Origin: Acorus gramineus
Lineage: Eukaryota; Streptophyta; Magnoliopsida; Acorales; Acoraceae
Assembly (NCBI GenBank): GCA_030737835.1
Contig: JAUJYN010000030.1
Location: 1,394,301 to 1,458,300 of the forward strand
DNA length: 64,000 bases
Reading direction: 5' to 3'
Part shown: positions 32,346 through 44,724 of the stretch, in pieces
Layout: each line of letters begins with the position of its first letter
Numbering within the stretch: position 1 is the stretch's first letter
Translations under genes and position numbers: made by a program
The notes under the pieces: generated by a model
Databases searched by the model: none
Told to the model about the DNA's origin: nothing
The model's input: only the letters and a program-made list of their open reading frames with translations

Positions 32346-35185
32346 AATTATCCTCCTCGTTAGTGTATGAGGTTTTATCATAGTGTATGATGCAAAAAAT
32401 TTTATCTTTTTTCACCAAAAAAAAAACACTAATATATCTGAATATATAATTCATTTCATAAAACTGCATGCATGTATTTCAATGAGAGAATGTATGATTT
32501 TTTTTAAAAAAAAAACCCGGTCTGGAAATATCATTTTCCATATTTTTTTATTAATGCAAATTGTTGTTCTATTTTTAAAAGAAAAGTTTATGCTTTTGAT
32601 AAATATATGGTAATAGTAGATTTTAAAAAAAAATTGGAATTTTTTTTTAATGACACCATTTATAAAAATTCTTGGAGCCGCTACTGGATGTAAATGTACG
32701 TTAGTTATGTGCCTTGGGCCCCAGTCATGTAATAACCCTTTGTGGGTCTTCCACTAAAAAAGAAATATGAGAAGATGCCACGTGTCGACATTATTATTGT
32801 AATTATTTTTAGCAATTCCAAATTATTTTAAAATTTTATAAAAAAGACATATGAGTGTTGAAATACATATTTTTATAAAAAATAAAATATATATTTTAAA
32901 ATTAATTAAATACATATATTTTAACGATTTTTTAATATAATATTTGTTATCATATTATATACTAGACCGACACTTCATGAACAAACGTGTACCAGCACCG
33001 ATGCATTGAAGGTAGGATTCACCTGGTGCATAAACCATACTTCATGGACTCTAGGTTAAGGTCCTCTCGTGCTTCCTTGTTAGGTTCAAGTAATAGATGG
33101 GACTCTCTCAAAGAAAAAAAAAAAAATGATGTTGCACTCATTATTTTTACAGTTTAAAATATAATGGTATATATCTTATTAAAAATCTAGTAAAGTATAT
33201 ACTTCATTAATATAAATATCTCATTAAATATTTTCTTATAGTTACTAAAAATAGGTTCATTCAACTTGAAATTGAGCGATATATATTTTTATCAAAGCAT
33301 ATATTTCATTAGATATTGTTTATAATTTAAAAAAAATATAAAAACATGTGTAATATGAGTTTTGATTGATAAAAACATATGGGCCTCAACTCGTATAAAT
33401 TGACCCAAAATAGCCTTGTAGGCTCTATTTCAAAAGGGGAAAATTATAAATTCAAACTAGTTTGAAACCCACACATATTTTAATTTTTTCTGAATTACAG
33501 ATTTAGATAATAAAATACATTCTTTTATAAAAAGTGTTATATATACTCATATGAATTGTATGTATATTATTTTTTTATATTTTTTTTAATAGATCATATA
33601 CAAAAATTATTGAAATATATATTTCATTAATAGATTTCATACATTGCATCAGTGACGTAACGATTACAAGTGAGGCTGTAAAATAGGCTAAAGTGTGTTA
33701 GTGCCCTATATGAAATCCTTATATGTAGTCTTGAATCTCATGTCTTTAATGTATGCGTGCCCTATATGAAATATTTATAATCAAGATTGAGTTATAAATG
33801 CGCCGAAAGATGGGAGATTAGAAGACCAAAACATAAGGAAAGGAAAGAAAGAAAAAAAGAAAAGCAAGCCATAATCCTACACTCCATGAACGAGAGTGCA
33901 TGGGTCCATATCACGTGGCCGAGCAGCATCGACGCCCCCTTACCCTACACGAGCAGTGTTGATGACACTGTTTAAGGTTATATATATAATGTGTTGAAGT
34001 ATTTGATTTTAAGATGAAAAACATGTTCCGTTATATGAAGTATGCTCCTAAAAAGTACATAATTGAGACTGTTTCAAACATTATTATCCGTTTAAAAATA
34101 ATTCTTGTCATATCATTCAACTGAGTTGTGTTACACTGCTACTGCATATTGAATGAAGTTTGTTCCTCGTAGATTTCTTTGATCTACGTTTTTTTTTTAG
34201 GTAAACGCTAGTATTCTAATTCATGATCTTATAATTGTAGAGTTTGTTGACAACTATTTAGGTCTAAGCCTCAAAAACATCATTGGATGGTCTATTTTGC
34301 GGGACTGGTTAGGTTCAACACGAGTTGGACAATCATATTGTTCAATATGTCGTTGAGGGATCTTAATTTTTTTGAAAAGGGTTAGGATTTAGTTAAGAGC
34401 GTTGTTACACAATTTTTTTTCTAGCTCCAATGGCAGTCTCAAATGCGTCGATAGAAAATCACTAAAGCATGTATTCACATTAACTAGGTATGAGCTTTGA
34501 TAGAAATTTTTTACATTTTCTATAAATGCATTCATACAATTCATTAAATTATACGCTTTATTTTTTTATAGAAGCATATAACTCATTAGATGTAGTATAT
34601 ATTTAAAAAAAAATTAAAACACGTATAGATTTGAATTGAGGCTGGAAAAGGGACTGTAACATTATCATTTAGTTAAATGCTAGTTTTAATTTTAAAATAT
34701 CTAATAACACAATATTTTAATCGCTTTTAGTATACTTACTTGAGATGATAAAATCTTTTTGTCCCAGACACATTGAACAAGGAGATTGTCCAACTCATAT
34801 TAGACCTAACCCGGTCCCTACATTGTTGGGTGGGTTCCAGTATGGGTTAAAATATCAGTGAGTTGTCATTTCATTATTTGATCTTTAATTTGGTTGACAA
34901 GGCCTAATGACCTTATCTACCAAAAGAATATCCGTATCCCCTCCCAACTATATGCTAGATAACCCTTCTTTGTTGGAGTTGGAACTATCATTCAAAACTT
35001 CCAAATAGAAAAAGAGTTTTATGCCAGTACAGTCGCAAAGACATGCAAAGATATCAGAAATAGTTAAGAGTAATATAACATATGGAACAGAAATAAAACC
35101 ATTTGTGAGTGATTGCGTGCATAATCGGGACACTTGTTTTGGGGGCTATATACCCACCCCATGGGATTACAATGCCACCCCATTT
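32346..35185. other. AT-rich intergenic stretch without recognisable genes
   Basis: Strongly AT-rich, with many homopolymer A and T runs and phrases such as TTCATTAA and TATATTT. The ORFs are short and low-complexity. Apart from an imperfect inverted repeat (about 34285-34830) I see nothing interpretable. Confidence 0.7.
34285..34830. repeat. Imperfect inverted repeat, possible decayed MITE
   Basis: 34300-34350 (GGGACTGGTTAGGTTCAACA, then GAGTTGGACAATC...TTGTTCAAT) is matched by the reverse complement of about 34778-34826 (GGGACCGGGTTAGGTCTAAT, then the same GAGTTGGACAATC...TTGTTCAAT), about 50 bases with several changes and a spacer of about 430. No target duplication is evident. Confidence 0.5.
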
Positions 35186-35189
35186 AAAA

Positions 35190-35700
35190 AAAAAACCTGA
35201 ATCTTCTGAAACAAAGAAAAACCCAACCCACCCCTTCTCGTCTCCTTCCTCGGCGTATCATTCCTCGAAACTCTCCCTCAACATGAATGCCGCCATCACC
35301 ACCTGCAAGAAGAGCTGCCCCTCTGACACCACCTTCTCCTCCCCCTCTCTGCTCTCCTCCACCCTCCCCTTCAAAACCTCTGCCACCCTCACCGTCCTCT
35401 ACCCACCTCAGAGGAGGGGACGGCGAGGGCGGAGAGGGTGGCGTCACGAAGGCGAGCAACTGTAGCAGCAGAGGACTTGGAGGAGGGGATGGAAGCCTCA
35501 CGGGCGTCAAGGGCGGGGCGGGTATCGAAGTCGTAGGAGGTGAGGAAAGAGTCGAGAATTTGGGAACCGAGGGTTAAGGTTTAGTCGAGGGAGGCGAAGT
35601 GGGAGGTGAGGGTGGAGTAGAGAGCGGTGAGGTTGGTGAGGAGGGTCTTTCAGGTGTTGATTTCTTCGAAGGAGCAGCAGACATTGTCAGAGATGGTGAT
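35190..35700 (-). pseudogene. Decayed gene fragment, possibly FRIGIDA-like
   Basis: The minus strand has coding-like composition with a reading interrupted by several stops: ISDNVCCSFEEI, then LTALYSTLTSHFASLD, ILDSF, DTRPALDAREASIP and further on GQLFLQVVMAAFMLRESFEE. The Ser/Leu-rich helical start and a QLFLQ...F motif resemble FRIGIDA-like proteins, but the likeness is weak. It lies just outside the left TIR of the MULE. Other possibility: a low-complexity Pro/Ser-rich relic. Confidence 0.3.
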
Positions 35701-35781
35701 GGTGGAGGAGAGAGGAGAAGGAAGAAGAGACGAAAAATCTGGGGGAGGAGGAGGGGTGGGGTTTAGGGTTTGTGCTTTTGA

Positions 35782-35801
35782 TACATATATATATATATAT
35801 A
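35782..35801. repeat. (TA)n microsatellite at the left end of MULE 1
   Basis: About nine TA units abut the left terminal inverted repeat. A similar run is present just beyond the right TIR, so a 9-bp target duplication inside TA repeats would be undetectable. Confidence 0.8.
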
Positions 35802-37279
35802 CACGAGTGATATCGTGCGGGACGTGAGGGAGGCGTTATATCGTGCGGGACGCGACTACGTCCGTCCGATTCGCGGACCATCAATCGAACGGTCCAATTT
35901 AAAAAAAAAAAACCCACAAATTCCGAATATACCCCTCCCCTAAATAATCAAAACAACAACTCTCTCGACCCCTTCTCTCTCTTTCGTCTCTGTTTTGTTT
36001 TTTGGGTTTCTTCATCTCCACCGAAAAGCTTCCCCAAATCACACCGGCACCTCCCCTCTTCACGCCGACACCTCCCTTCCCCGGCATCGTCCCCGTGCCC
36101 GTCCCGACATTGTTCAGAAATCGTCCCCTTCCCGGCCGGCATCGTCACCTCCCGGCACCGGCATCGTCCCGGCATAACATTCAAGTATTTCCTTTACCTT
36201 CATTGAATATCTGATTATTTCATATTTTTTTTAAGGTTTGTTGTTTTGTTTGATAAGCTAGGGTTTTCATTGTGAATTTGTTTTGGATGATCTGTGATTT
36301 TTTTTTTGGGGAAAGGCTAATGCATGTAAATCCTACCATCTTGAAATTCTGTGTGAATATGTTTTGAATGATAAAGAATAGACATTGCATGTACAAGTAT
36401 TTCCTTTCTCCTCATTGATTATATGATTATTTAGGGTTTGTGAATATGTAAGTATTTCCTTTTTCTGATATTTGATTATTTAGGTTTTTTTTTGTTTGAC
36501 TTTGAAAAGGGATCCAAATATTGTTGTGATTTTGATTTCTTCTGTTATTCGATTATTTAGGGTTTTCTTTTGTTTTGGCTTTGAAGAGGAACTCATATCT
36601 TCCAGTGATTTTGATTTGCTCTGTTATTTGATTATTTAGTTTTCTTTTATTTTAGCTTTGAAGAGGAACCCAAATCTTCCATAAACAGACAAGTGCCTCC
36701 ATTTTTATTTTTTTTTGAGACTCAAAATATCATACCTTTACATTGTAGGCTTAGATCTTTAGAAGACAAAACACAATGGAATCTCTGCCACTAAAAACCC
36801 AATCTTTTTTTTTTTTTTGACTCCTACTACTTCAAATTATAATTAATAAAAAAAAGAGGTGTCTATGTGTGTGAGTGTGTTGAGTGGGAGAGATGGAGGT
36901 GGTGGTGGTGGTGGGGATGGTGTGAGAGAGGGAGGTCAATAAATGGCATTGAAAGGGCTGTTCAAAATGTAGGTTTGATTGATCATTTTACATGTTTATG
37001 TGAGTGTGATTTGTATGGGGTTTTTTATATGGTAAAAAAAAATGTAGCTTTGTAATGTGGCACAGATAATTAGTTAATATATATGAGTACTGTTTGATTT
37101 TAAATTAATTGTGGTCATGTTTGTTTTCTTTTTGGAGAGACTTAACATATCATACTTTTACATCGTAGGCTTGGATCTTTCTAAGATTAAATCTAGAAAA
37201 GGGTTATCTAGAAAAGGATAACCCTTTATGTTCTGTTCATAAAGGGTTTGTAATTTTTCTTCTCCTGATTTAGTACGTA
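35802..37279 (+). repeat. Left terminal inverted repeat of MULE 1
   Basis: Reads CACGAGTGATATCGTGCGGG at the outer end, where the right TIR has CACGGGTGATATCG. Chance ORFs inside both TIRs translate identically, so the arms differ by very little. The first 100 bases carry two copies of ATATCGTGCGGGACG. An internal repeat of about 78 bp, each unit starting GATTATTTAG, lies at 36474, 36551 and 36630. It probably holds the promoter and 5' leader of the Ulp1-like gene. Confidence 0.92.
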
Positions 37280-37555
37280 TACAGATACTTTCTTTAGTGA
37301 CACTCCATATATGAAAACTTGAGACTGTCATCCACCATGATGTAGATTGAATCTTTATCTTAAAAATCTAAAGAGACTGCATCTACTTCCTAATAATAAA
37401 GCATTTTGTCCATGTTGTCATAAATATGAGAATGTCCATGTTGTCTTGCACTTCTCTATGTTTCCCTGAATAGTTTCCTTTTCAATATGAGTTTCATGTG
37501 TGTGTTAATGTTTTTTTTTTCTTTCTCTTATTGTTTTTATGTTGTTTTTTCAGCT
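37280..37555 (+). other. 5' leader / intron upstream of the Ulp1-like gene
   Basis: AT-rich with a long T run and a polypyrimidine-AG acceptor (TTGTTTTTTCAG) two bases before the ATG at 37556, suggesting that a leader exon in the TIR is spliced to the first coding exon. Confidence 0.5.
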
Positions 37556-40533
37556 ATGGCTCGACGTAAGAGGCCTGCAACTTTGGAAAAGGAAAAACAA
37601 ATGCAACCACTAAAAAAAGCTAGACAATCTACAAAGCCTTCAAGCACAAAATTATCAGAAAAAAGAATTCCAAAGAATTTGAGGTCCCACAAAAACAAAA
37701 AGACCATACAAAAGGTAATTTAACAAGTGAAGAATACATTCTTTCCTATTAATACTCTTATTATATTGCATACACTCTTTGTATTTCTTATTTTTATATT
37801 TATAAACAATTTGACAGGATAAAGTGAAAAATGGTCAAAATACACTTAACATGAGATGTTATCCGACCAAATTTCTCAAGATTGTGCAAAAGTTAGAACT
37901 CAAAGAACGACATATCAAGGCAATGGATAAAACACCGTTTGGGCATTTTCTTAAGATGCCCAGTCTTTTGTGTGAGAGAACCATCTTGGAGGAAAGTTGT
38001 GGAGTATGGGAGAAAGGAAGAAAAGGTTTTAAACTGGAAATTCAATCATCCCCTTCAAAGTCTCCGATTGTGCATTAATCCTGGGTTTGAGTAGTCATGG
38101 AGAAATTGTTGACTTCGAAAAGGATGGTGAGTGTACAGAGTTGCAAAAAAGGTTTTTTGATAAATCTCCTCCAACAACAAAGAATATTGTAAGGCATCTC
38201 CAACGACTGATGTTGTATGAGATAGGGGGGGCACTAGAAGATTTCATGAAGATGATGGTTCTCTTATTATTTTCCACTGTTCTCTTTCCCCAAACAAATT
38301 TTGCGATACCGATTCAGCTACTGAGATATGTTGATGAGATTGAAAGACTAGGAGACTATGCATGGGCAGATGCAGTGCATAGATTTTTGATAAAGCACAT
38401 ACCTGATGCGTCTGATCGGGTAAGGAGTAAAAAAAAAGGAGAAAGTCAAAGTGCCGGATATATCAATGGGTGTGCCATTCTCATCAATGTAAGTCATCAA
38501 CTCTTAGAATGATTGTAATTGACAATACTCATTTGTCTAAAATTAAATTTTGATTTTGACAGGTATTTGTCTATGAGCATAGCAATATTGTGAAACCCAA
38601 GTCCATTGCACGCGATAAAGTGCCCCGACTTTTTAAATGGGAATCAATCAAACATCATCGAAAAAATTCAGCGGCTATGCTAATTGAGGGGATGAAAGAC
38701 TTCCAAGTAAGTGTTTCATTAATATTAGTTTGTTTATTATTCATATTATATGTATTATTTTAAAGTCAATATGACTTTGAGACTTGTAAGATATTGATTT
38801 CAATCTTGTTGTTTATAGGTGATTGAAAGACTTGTGCCTCGTGATGTGGAGAATACGTTTCTTTCAAAAAAGGTTACACAAGGGACAAAAAATGAATGTA
38901 AACAAGATAGCTTGGAATCCATTATAGCAGAAAGAGATAGACTATTTGAGGAAAATGTGAGACTGATGAAAGAAAATGATCGGCTCACATGTGAGAATTC
39001 CTGGTTGACAGCAGAAATTCATATGTGGATGAAATCATTCCATAATGCACAGTCCGGTGTGAAGAGGGATGAAAATGAATTTCTATCTACTGGATATTCG
39101 ATGTCCTCCTCCACCAATGAAGATGTCAATAAAGATGAATATGTTGAAAATGATCAAGATGTTTGTCAAGTTGACAAGGATGAACAGAAAGACACGGAGC
39201 AAGAAACTCACACTACAAAGGATGAAAGCAAACAAAAAGGAAAAGGGAAAAGAGATAAGAAAAAAGGTTCCAAGATAAGTTCTCCTTATCTTTTACTTCC
39301 ATCCTCCACTAAGAGGCGTCACAAGGTATTAATGCGTATTACCATTAGATAAACTCTGATGTACACTAGCTAAAATCTATTGATTTTTATATATTTTTTA
39401 ATATCATTTCTATCATTTCAGATTGTACCGATGGATGATTTAGATGAAGTTGACAAAAAATTGATAGGCAACTTTTTGAATTTAGAAATGAATGGGTAAT
39501 GCTTTAGTGTTATAACTCATTTTTAGTTTTATGTTCCTACTTATTATATTTGATTTCATCCAGAGCAATTGTGTTTGAGAATGAAGACACATTTTGTACG
39601 AGGAAGCAAATATTTGAATTGTTAACAGGAAGATGTCTTGAGGGAGATGTAAGCTAAATGAAGTTTGTATGTGCTTTTCATATTTCAATCTTGTAACATT
39701 ATAAATAACATTAACACTTTCTTTATCTTATAGGTAATCAATGTTTGTGGTTATATTTTTCAAGAGCGGAGTCGAACTGAAGATGGAGAACTAAGGACTA
39801 TATTTGTGTCATCATTGTTTCATGTATGTATGAAGTGTTTTGATAATATTCACTGACAATATTATTAGACCTCAATTCTTATTTATATAATGTTGGTATA
39901 ACAGTATTGGTTTTCAAAAGGAGAAATGAAGAAAGCAGAGAAACATTTGAGTGCTTTGAGGGAGATGATCTCCACTACCATTGGTCTAGTATTCATTCCC
40001 CTTTTAACTAATTTTCATTGGCATCTATTGGTCATTAATATGAAAAAGGGTTGTTTTGATGCATATACATCTAAGAAGGGGAAATTTTATATGAAGAGCG
40101 CCGAAGCAATTGTAAGTCCACTCATGTTTTATTTTACAGTCAATCTAGTTTGATGATAATTTGATCTTGGAAATGCTCTAATAATGGTTGTTGCTTTATA
40201 TAGGTTGCATATATTAAGAACATATACAAGGGGATAGTTGATGAGGGTTGGCAACTCGTTGACTGTGTGACATGTCCCAAACAAAATAATGGTACTGATT
40301 GTGGTGTTTTTGTTTTAAAATATATGGAGTGCTTAGGCCAAGCTAAAGAATTTCAATTCACACATGTAAGGAAAATTTTCTTTTAAATGTATGTAAATCA
40401 CAATTAGTTTTTATTATTTATATAACTGTTATGCATGACAATATTTCAGGTTGACATGGATAATTTTCGAGGAAAGCTAGCAGGTCTCATATTACAGAAA
40501 AATGAGACTTTAGCATCGCAAGCAATCGGTTGA
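37556..40533 (+). CDS. Ulp1-like cysteine protease (C48) gene of MULE 1, ten exons, one apparent frameshift
   Basis: Exons, all with GT-AG borders and consistent phases: 37556-37714, 37818-38488, 38563-38706, 38819-39325, 39422-39495, 39564-39648, 39734-39823, 39905-40111, 40204-40365, 40450-40533. Together they give about 727 residues if one base is missing from the C run at 38050-38053. Without it exon 2 stops early. The N-terminus is basic (RKRP, KKARQ), like a nuclear signal. Residues 54-325 hold the conserved upstream region of plant MULE Ulp1 proteins (MPSLLCERTIL, FKVSDCALILGLSSHGEI). A coiled-coil stretch (ERDRLFEENVRLMKENDRL) follows near 370, then an acidic/Lys-rich linker. The C48 core has His615 (FHWHLLVI), Asp629 (FDAYTS), Gln673 and Cys679 (PKQNNGTDCGVF). 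Such proteases cleave SUMO-like proteins in other systems; the role in transposition is unknown. Confidence 0.85.
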
Positions 40534-40740
40534 TAATCTTCTACCTTAATTTGTATTTTTTTGTAACATGTCAAAACAATGATGTGTAAGTAGATTCATA
40601 TTTCTATGTTACATGCTCTCTTTACTTTGTAACTTAAACAGTGTTTTTATCTCACATCTATTGTATATAAAAAATGAAAGAAGCATTGCAGATGAGATGC
40701 GTTTAAGAAGTGACGTGTGAAAAATGACAAGAATACGTAT
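40534..40740. other. 3' flank of the Ulp1-like gene
   Basis: AT-rich, with no further ORF; it leads into the tandem array. Confidence 0.5.
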
Positions 40741-43700
40741 GTTAGTTATTCCCACAGGTAGTTAAGTCACTCCACCAAAATATGTAATAGGTTAGATTTG
40801 TGAAAAGTTGTGTGTGTCAATATGATTTCAGACAAAGAATAAATTAGGTATGTATGTATTTCAAGCCTACAGGTGATTAAGCCACTTCAGTAATATATGT
40901 AACCTGTTAAATGTATATAGGTAAGTGTGTCTTAAAACACATCCAGGGATATTTTGGTAGATTCACATAGTGGGTGTATGTATGTTAGTTATTCCCACAG
41001 GTAGTTAAGAAACTCCACCAAAATATGTAACCGGTTAGTTTTATATAAGTAACCGTGTCTTAAAACACATCCAGAGATATTGGTAGTTTCGAACAATGAG
41101 TAAATGCAAGCGTGTATGTATGTAGTTTAAGCCTACAGGTGATCAATTCACTTCCCCAATGTAAGTAACCCGTTATATTTATGTAGGTAAGTGTGTCTTA
41201 AAACACATCCAGGGATATTCTGATAGATTCAAATAGTGGGTGTGTGTATGTAAGTTATTCCCACAGGTAGTTCAGTCACTCCACCGAAATATGTAAACGG
41301 TTGGTTTTATATAGGTGACCGTGTCTTAAAACACATCCAGAGATCTTGATAGTTTCGGACAATGAGTAAATGCAAGCGTGTATGTATGTACTTTAAGCCT
41401 ACAGGTGATCAGTTCACTTCCCCAATATATGTAACCCGTTTTATTTATGTAGGTAAGTGTTTCTTAAAACACATCCAGGGATATTTTGGTAGACATCAAA
41501 TAGTGGGTGTATGTATGTAATTTATTCCCATAGGTAGTTAAGTCACTCCACCGAAATATGTAACCGGTTAGTTTTATATAGGTAACCGTGTCTTAAAACA
41601 CATCCAGAGATATTGGTAGTTTCGAACAATGAGTAAATGCAATCGTGTATGTATGTAATTTAAGCCTACAAGTGATCAATTTGCTTCCCCAATGTAAGTA
41701 ACCCGTTATATTTATGTAGGTAAGTGTGTCTTAAAACACATCCAGGGATATTTTGATAGATTCAAATAGTGGGTGTATGTATGTAAGTTGTTCCCACAGT
41801 TAGTTAAGTCAGTCCACCAAAATATGTAACCGGTTAGTTTTATATAGGTAACCGTGTCTTAAAACACATCCAGAGATATTGATAGTTTCGGACAATGAGT
41901 AAATGCAAGCGTGTATGTATGTAGTTTAAGCCTACAGGTGATCAATTTGCTTCCCCAATGTAAGTAACCCGTTATATTTATGTAGGTAAGTGTGTCTTAA
42001 AACACATCCAGGGATATTTTGGTAGATTCAAATAGTGGGTGTATGTATGTAAGTTATTCCCACAGGTAGTTAAGTCACTACCAAAATATGTAACCGGTTA
42101 GTTTTATATAGGTAACCGTGTCTTAAAACACATCCAGAGATATTGATAGTTTCGAACAATGAGTAAATGCAAGCTTGTATGTATGTACTTTAAGCCTACA
42201 GGTGATCAGTTCACTTCCAATATATGTAACCCGTTATATTTATGTAGGTAAGTGTTTCTTAAAACACATCCAGGGATATTTTGGTAGACTCAAATAGTGG
42301 GTGTATGTATGTAATTTATTCCCATAGGTAGTTAAGTCACTCCACCGAAATATGTAACCGGTTAGTTTTATATAGGTAACCGTGTCTTAAAACACATCCA
42401 GAGATATTGGTAGTTTCGAACAATGAGTAAATGCAAGCGTGTATGTATGTAATTTAAGCCTACAGGTGATCAATTTGCTTCCCCAATGTAAGTAACCCGT
42501 TATATTTATGTAGGTAAGTGTGTCTTAAAACACATCCAGGGATATTTTGATATATTCAAATAGTGGGTTTATGTATGTAAGTTATTCCCACAGGTAGTTA
42601 AGTCACTCCACCAAAATATGTAACCGGTTAGTTTTATATAGGTAACCGTGTCTTAAAACACATCCAGAGATATTGATAGTTTCGGACAATGAGTAAATGC
42701 AAGCGTGTATGTATGTAATTTAAGCCTACAGGTGATCAATTTGCTTCCCCAATGTAAGTAACCCGTTATATTTATGTAGGTAAGTGTGTCTTAAAACACA
42801 TCCAGGGATATTTTGGTAGATTCAAATAGTGGGTGTATGTATGTAAGTTATTCCCACAGGTAGTTAAGTCACTCTACCAAAATATGTAACCGGTTAGTTT
42901 TATATAGGTAACCGTGTCTTAAAACACATCCAGAGATATTGATAGTTTCGGACAATGAGTAAATGCAAGCGTGTATGTATGTAATTTAAGCCTACAGGTG
43001 ATCAATTCACTTCCCCAATATATGTAACCGATTATATTTATGTAAGTAAGTGTGTCTTAAAACACATCCAGGAATATTTTGGTAGCTTCAAATAGTGAGT
43101 GTATGTATGTAAGTTATTCCCACAGGTAGTTAAGTCACTCCACCAAAATATGTAACCGGTTAGTTTTATATAGGTAACCGTGTCTTAAAACACATCCAGA
43201 GATATTGATAGTTTCGGACAATGAGTAAATGCAAGTGTATGTATGTACTTTAAGCCTACAGGTGATCAGTTCACTTCCCCAATATATGTAACCCGTTATA
43301 TTTATGTAGGTAAGTGTTTCTTAAAACACATCCAGGGATATTTTGGTAGACATCAAATAGTGGGTGTATGTATGTAATTTATTCCCATAGGTAGTTAAGT
43401 CACTCCATGAAAATATGTAACCGGTTAGTTTTATATAGGTAACCGTGTCTTAAAACACATCCAGAGATATTGGTAGTTTCGAACAATGAGTAAATGCAAG
43501 CGTGTATGTATGTAATTTAAGCCTACAGGTGATCAATTTGCTTCCCCAATGTAAGTAACCCGTTATATTTATGTAGGTAAGTGTGTCTTAAAACACATCC
43601 AGGGATATTTTGATAGATTCAAATAGTGGGTGTATGTATGTAAGTTATTCCCACAGGTAGTTAAGTCACTCCACCAAAATATGTAACCGGTTAGTTTTAT

Positions 43701-43960
43701 ATAGGTAACCGTGTCTTAAAACACATCCAGAGATATTGATAGTTTCGGACAATGAGTAAATGCAAGTGTGTATGTATGTACTTTAAGCCTACAGGTGATT
43801 AAGTCACTTCACCCATATATGTAACTAACGAATTGTATATAGGTAACTGCGTTTGAAGACACATCTAGTGAGATTGGTAGCTTCAACCAATGTGTGAATT
43901 CTAGCATATATGTATGTAATTTAATCTCATAGGCATTTATTATTATCAAGTTTTCAGTGA
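40740..43960. repeat. Satellite-like tandem array, dimeric unit of about 265 bp, about 11-12 copies
   Basis: The phrase GTGT(C/T)TTAAAACACATCCAG recurs about every 133 bp, alternating between a form ending CCAGGG and one ending CCAGAG. The CCAGGG form is near 40940, 41205, 41473, 41738, 42005, 42268, 42535, 42803, 43070, 43333 and 43600, a period of 260-270. The two half-units are related to each other (both have TATGTAA, GTTA and ATGTATGTA phrases), so the dimer arose from a monomer of about 133 bp. The outermost copies are the most diverged. No ORF spans the units. Confidence 0.93.
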
Positions 43961-44724
43961 ACTCTTGGTAACATAGTATGTAACTAGCAGTTAAATCATG
44001 GATCTGGAGAATTTTGAAGACCATCAGAAATCAAATATCTGCCACTAACTACGCAGCAGTGGTTTTCCAGATAGTTAAGTCACTTCCCAATATATGGGTA
44101 ACCTGTGATTTGTACATAGATATGTAGACACATCCAAAAAATTGTTACATTTAGAAGTGAGTAAATTAAAGTTTGAATTGTTATGCATATTACAAAAGGA
44201 TAAATATTACATCATCAAAAAAATTACATGATTTCATATACTTCAATTCACAAAAGAGGCATCCCGTTCTCGTGTTGTCCTGGACTTTTTCATCTACTAT
44301 TAGATATTTGAACTCCCATGATCTGCATTACAGATGAAAACCATAAATGTGATCAAGACCTGCATGTTGAAGTGCATTGAAGACAAGATAATATCATATT
44401 GCTTTTCATTACAACTATACCAGTGTTAAGATCAAAGCTTAGCCTCCGAAAGGTATTCCACCGTTCATTATCTATAGTCTGCAATGATTAAAATTGAAGC
44501 AAGTATTAGATAAAACTCATAGAACAAATGACCAAACGGAGTGACACATTGACAAAATTGTTTACCATGCGCTTGTAGGTGCAAATGTTAGAAGCGGGAG
44601 TTTCATTTAATGAAATAGAATTATCTTGAGTATTTTGTGATAACCTGAAATAATCACATACCATCATATGTCACTAAGAAAATATGCAATAAATTAATGT
44701 TATCTAACAAAGTGGATTGTAGAC
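43961..44724. other. Region between the array and the transposase, possible downstream coding exons
   Basis: On the minus strand the transposase frame stops at a GTAAGT donor-like site (stop overlaps it). Possible further exons are 44644-44566 (LSQNTQDNS..., acceptor TTTCAG, donor GTAAAC) and 44478-44353 (acceptor TTGCAG, ending TGA), both in phase. The MULE 2 pseudogene has a matching spliced second exon, which supports the first of these. Confidence 0.45.

Noticed and set aside
35948..36184. Cys/Arg-rich minus ORF with repeated RCRRE motifs in the TIR
   Set aside because: It is the reverse frame of the CCGGCATCGTC repeats in the TIR and has no independent support.
36002..36214. Proline-rich ORF in the MULE 1 TIR (and its copy at 48944-48732)
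   Set aside because: It is open by chance in the GC-rich part of the TIR, and the opposite frames are also open. More likely promoter or leader sequence.
38087..38512. A separate small gene starting at 38087
   Set aside because: It is the continuation of exon 2 of the Ulp1-like gene after a one-base frameshift; the protein motif runs across the break.
40740..43960. CRISPR-like array
   Set aside because: Whole units repeat with no unique spacers of constant length, and this is plant nuclear DNA. It is a tandem repeat.
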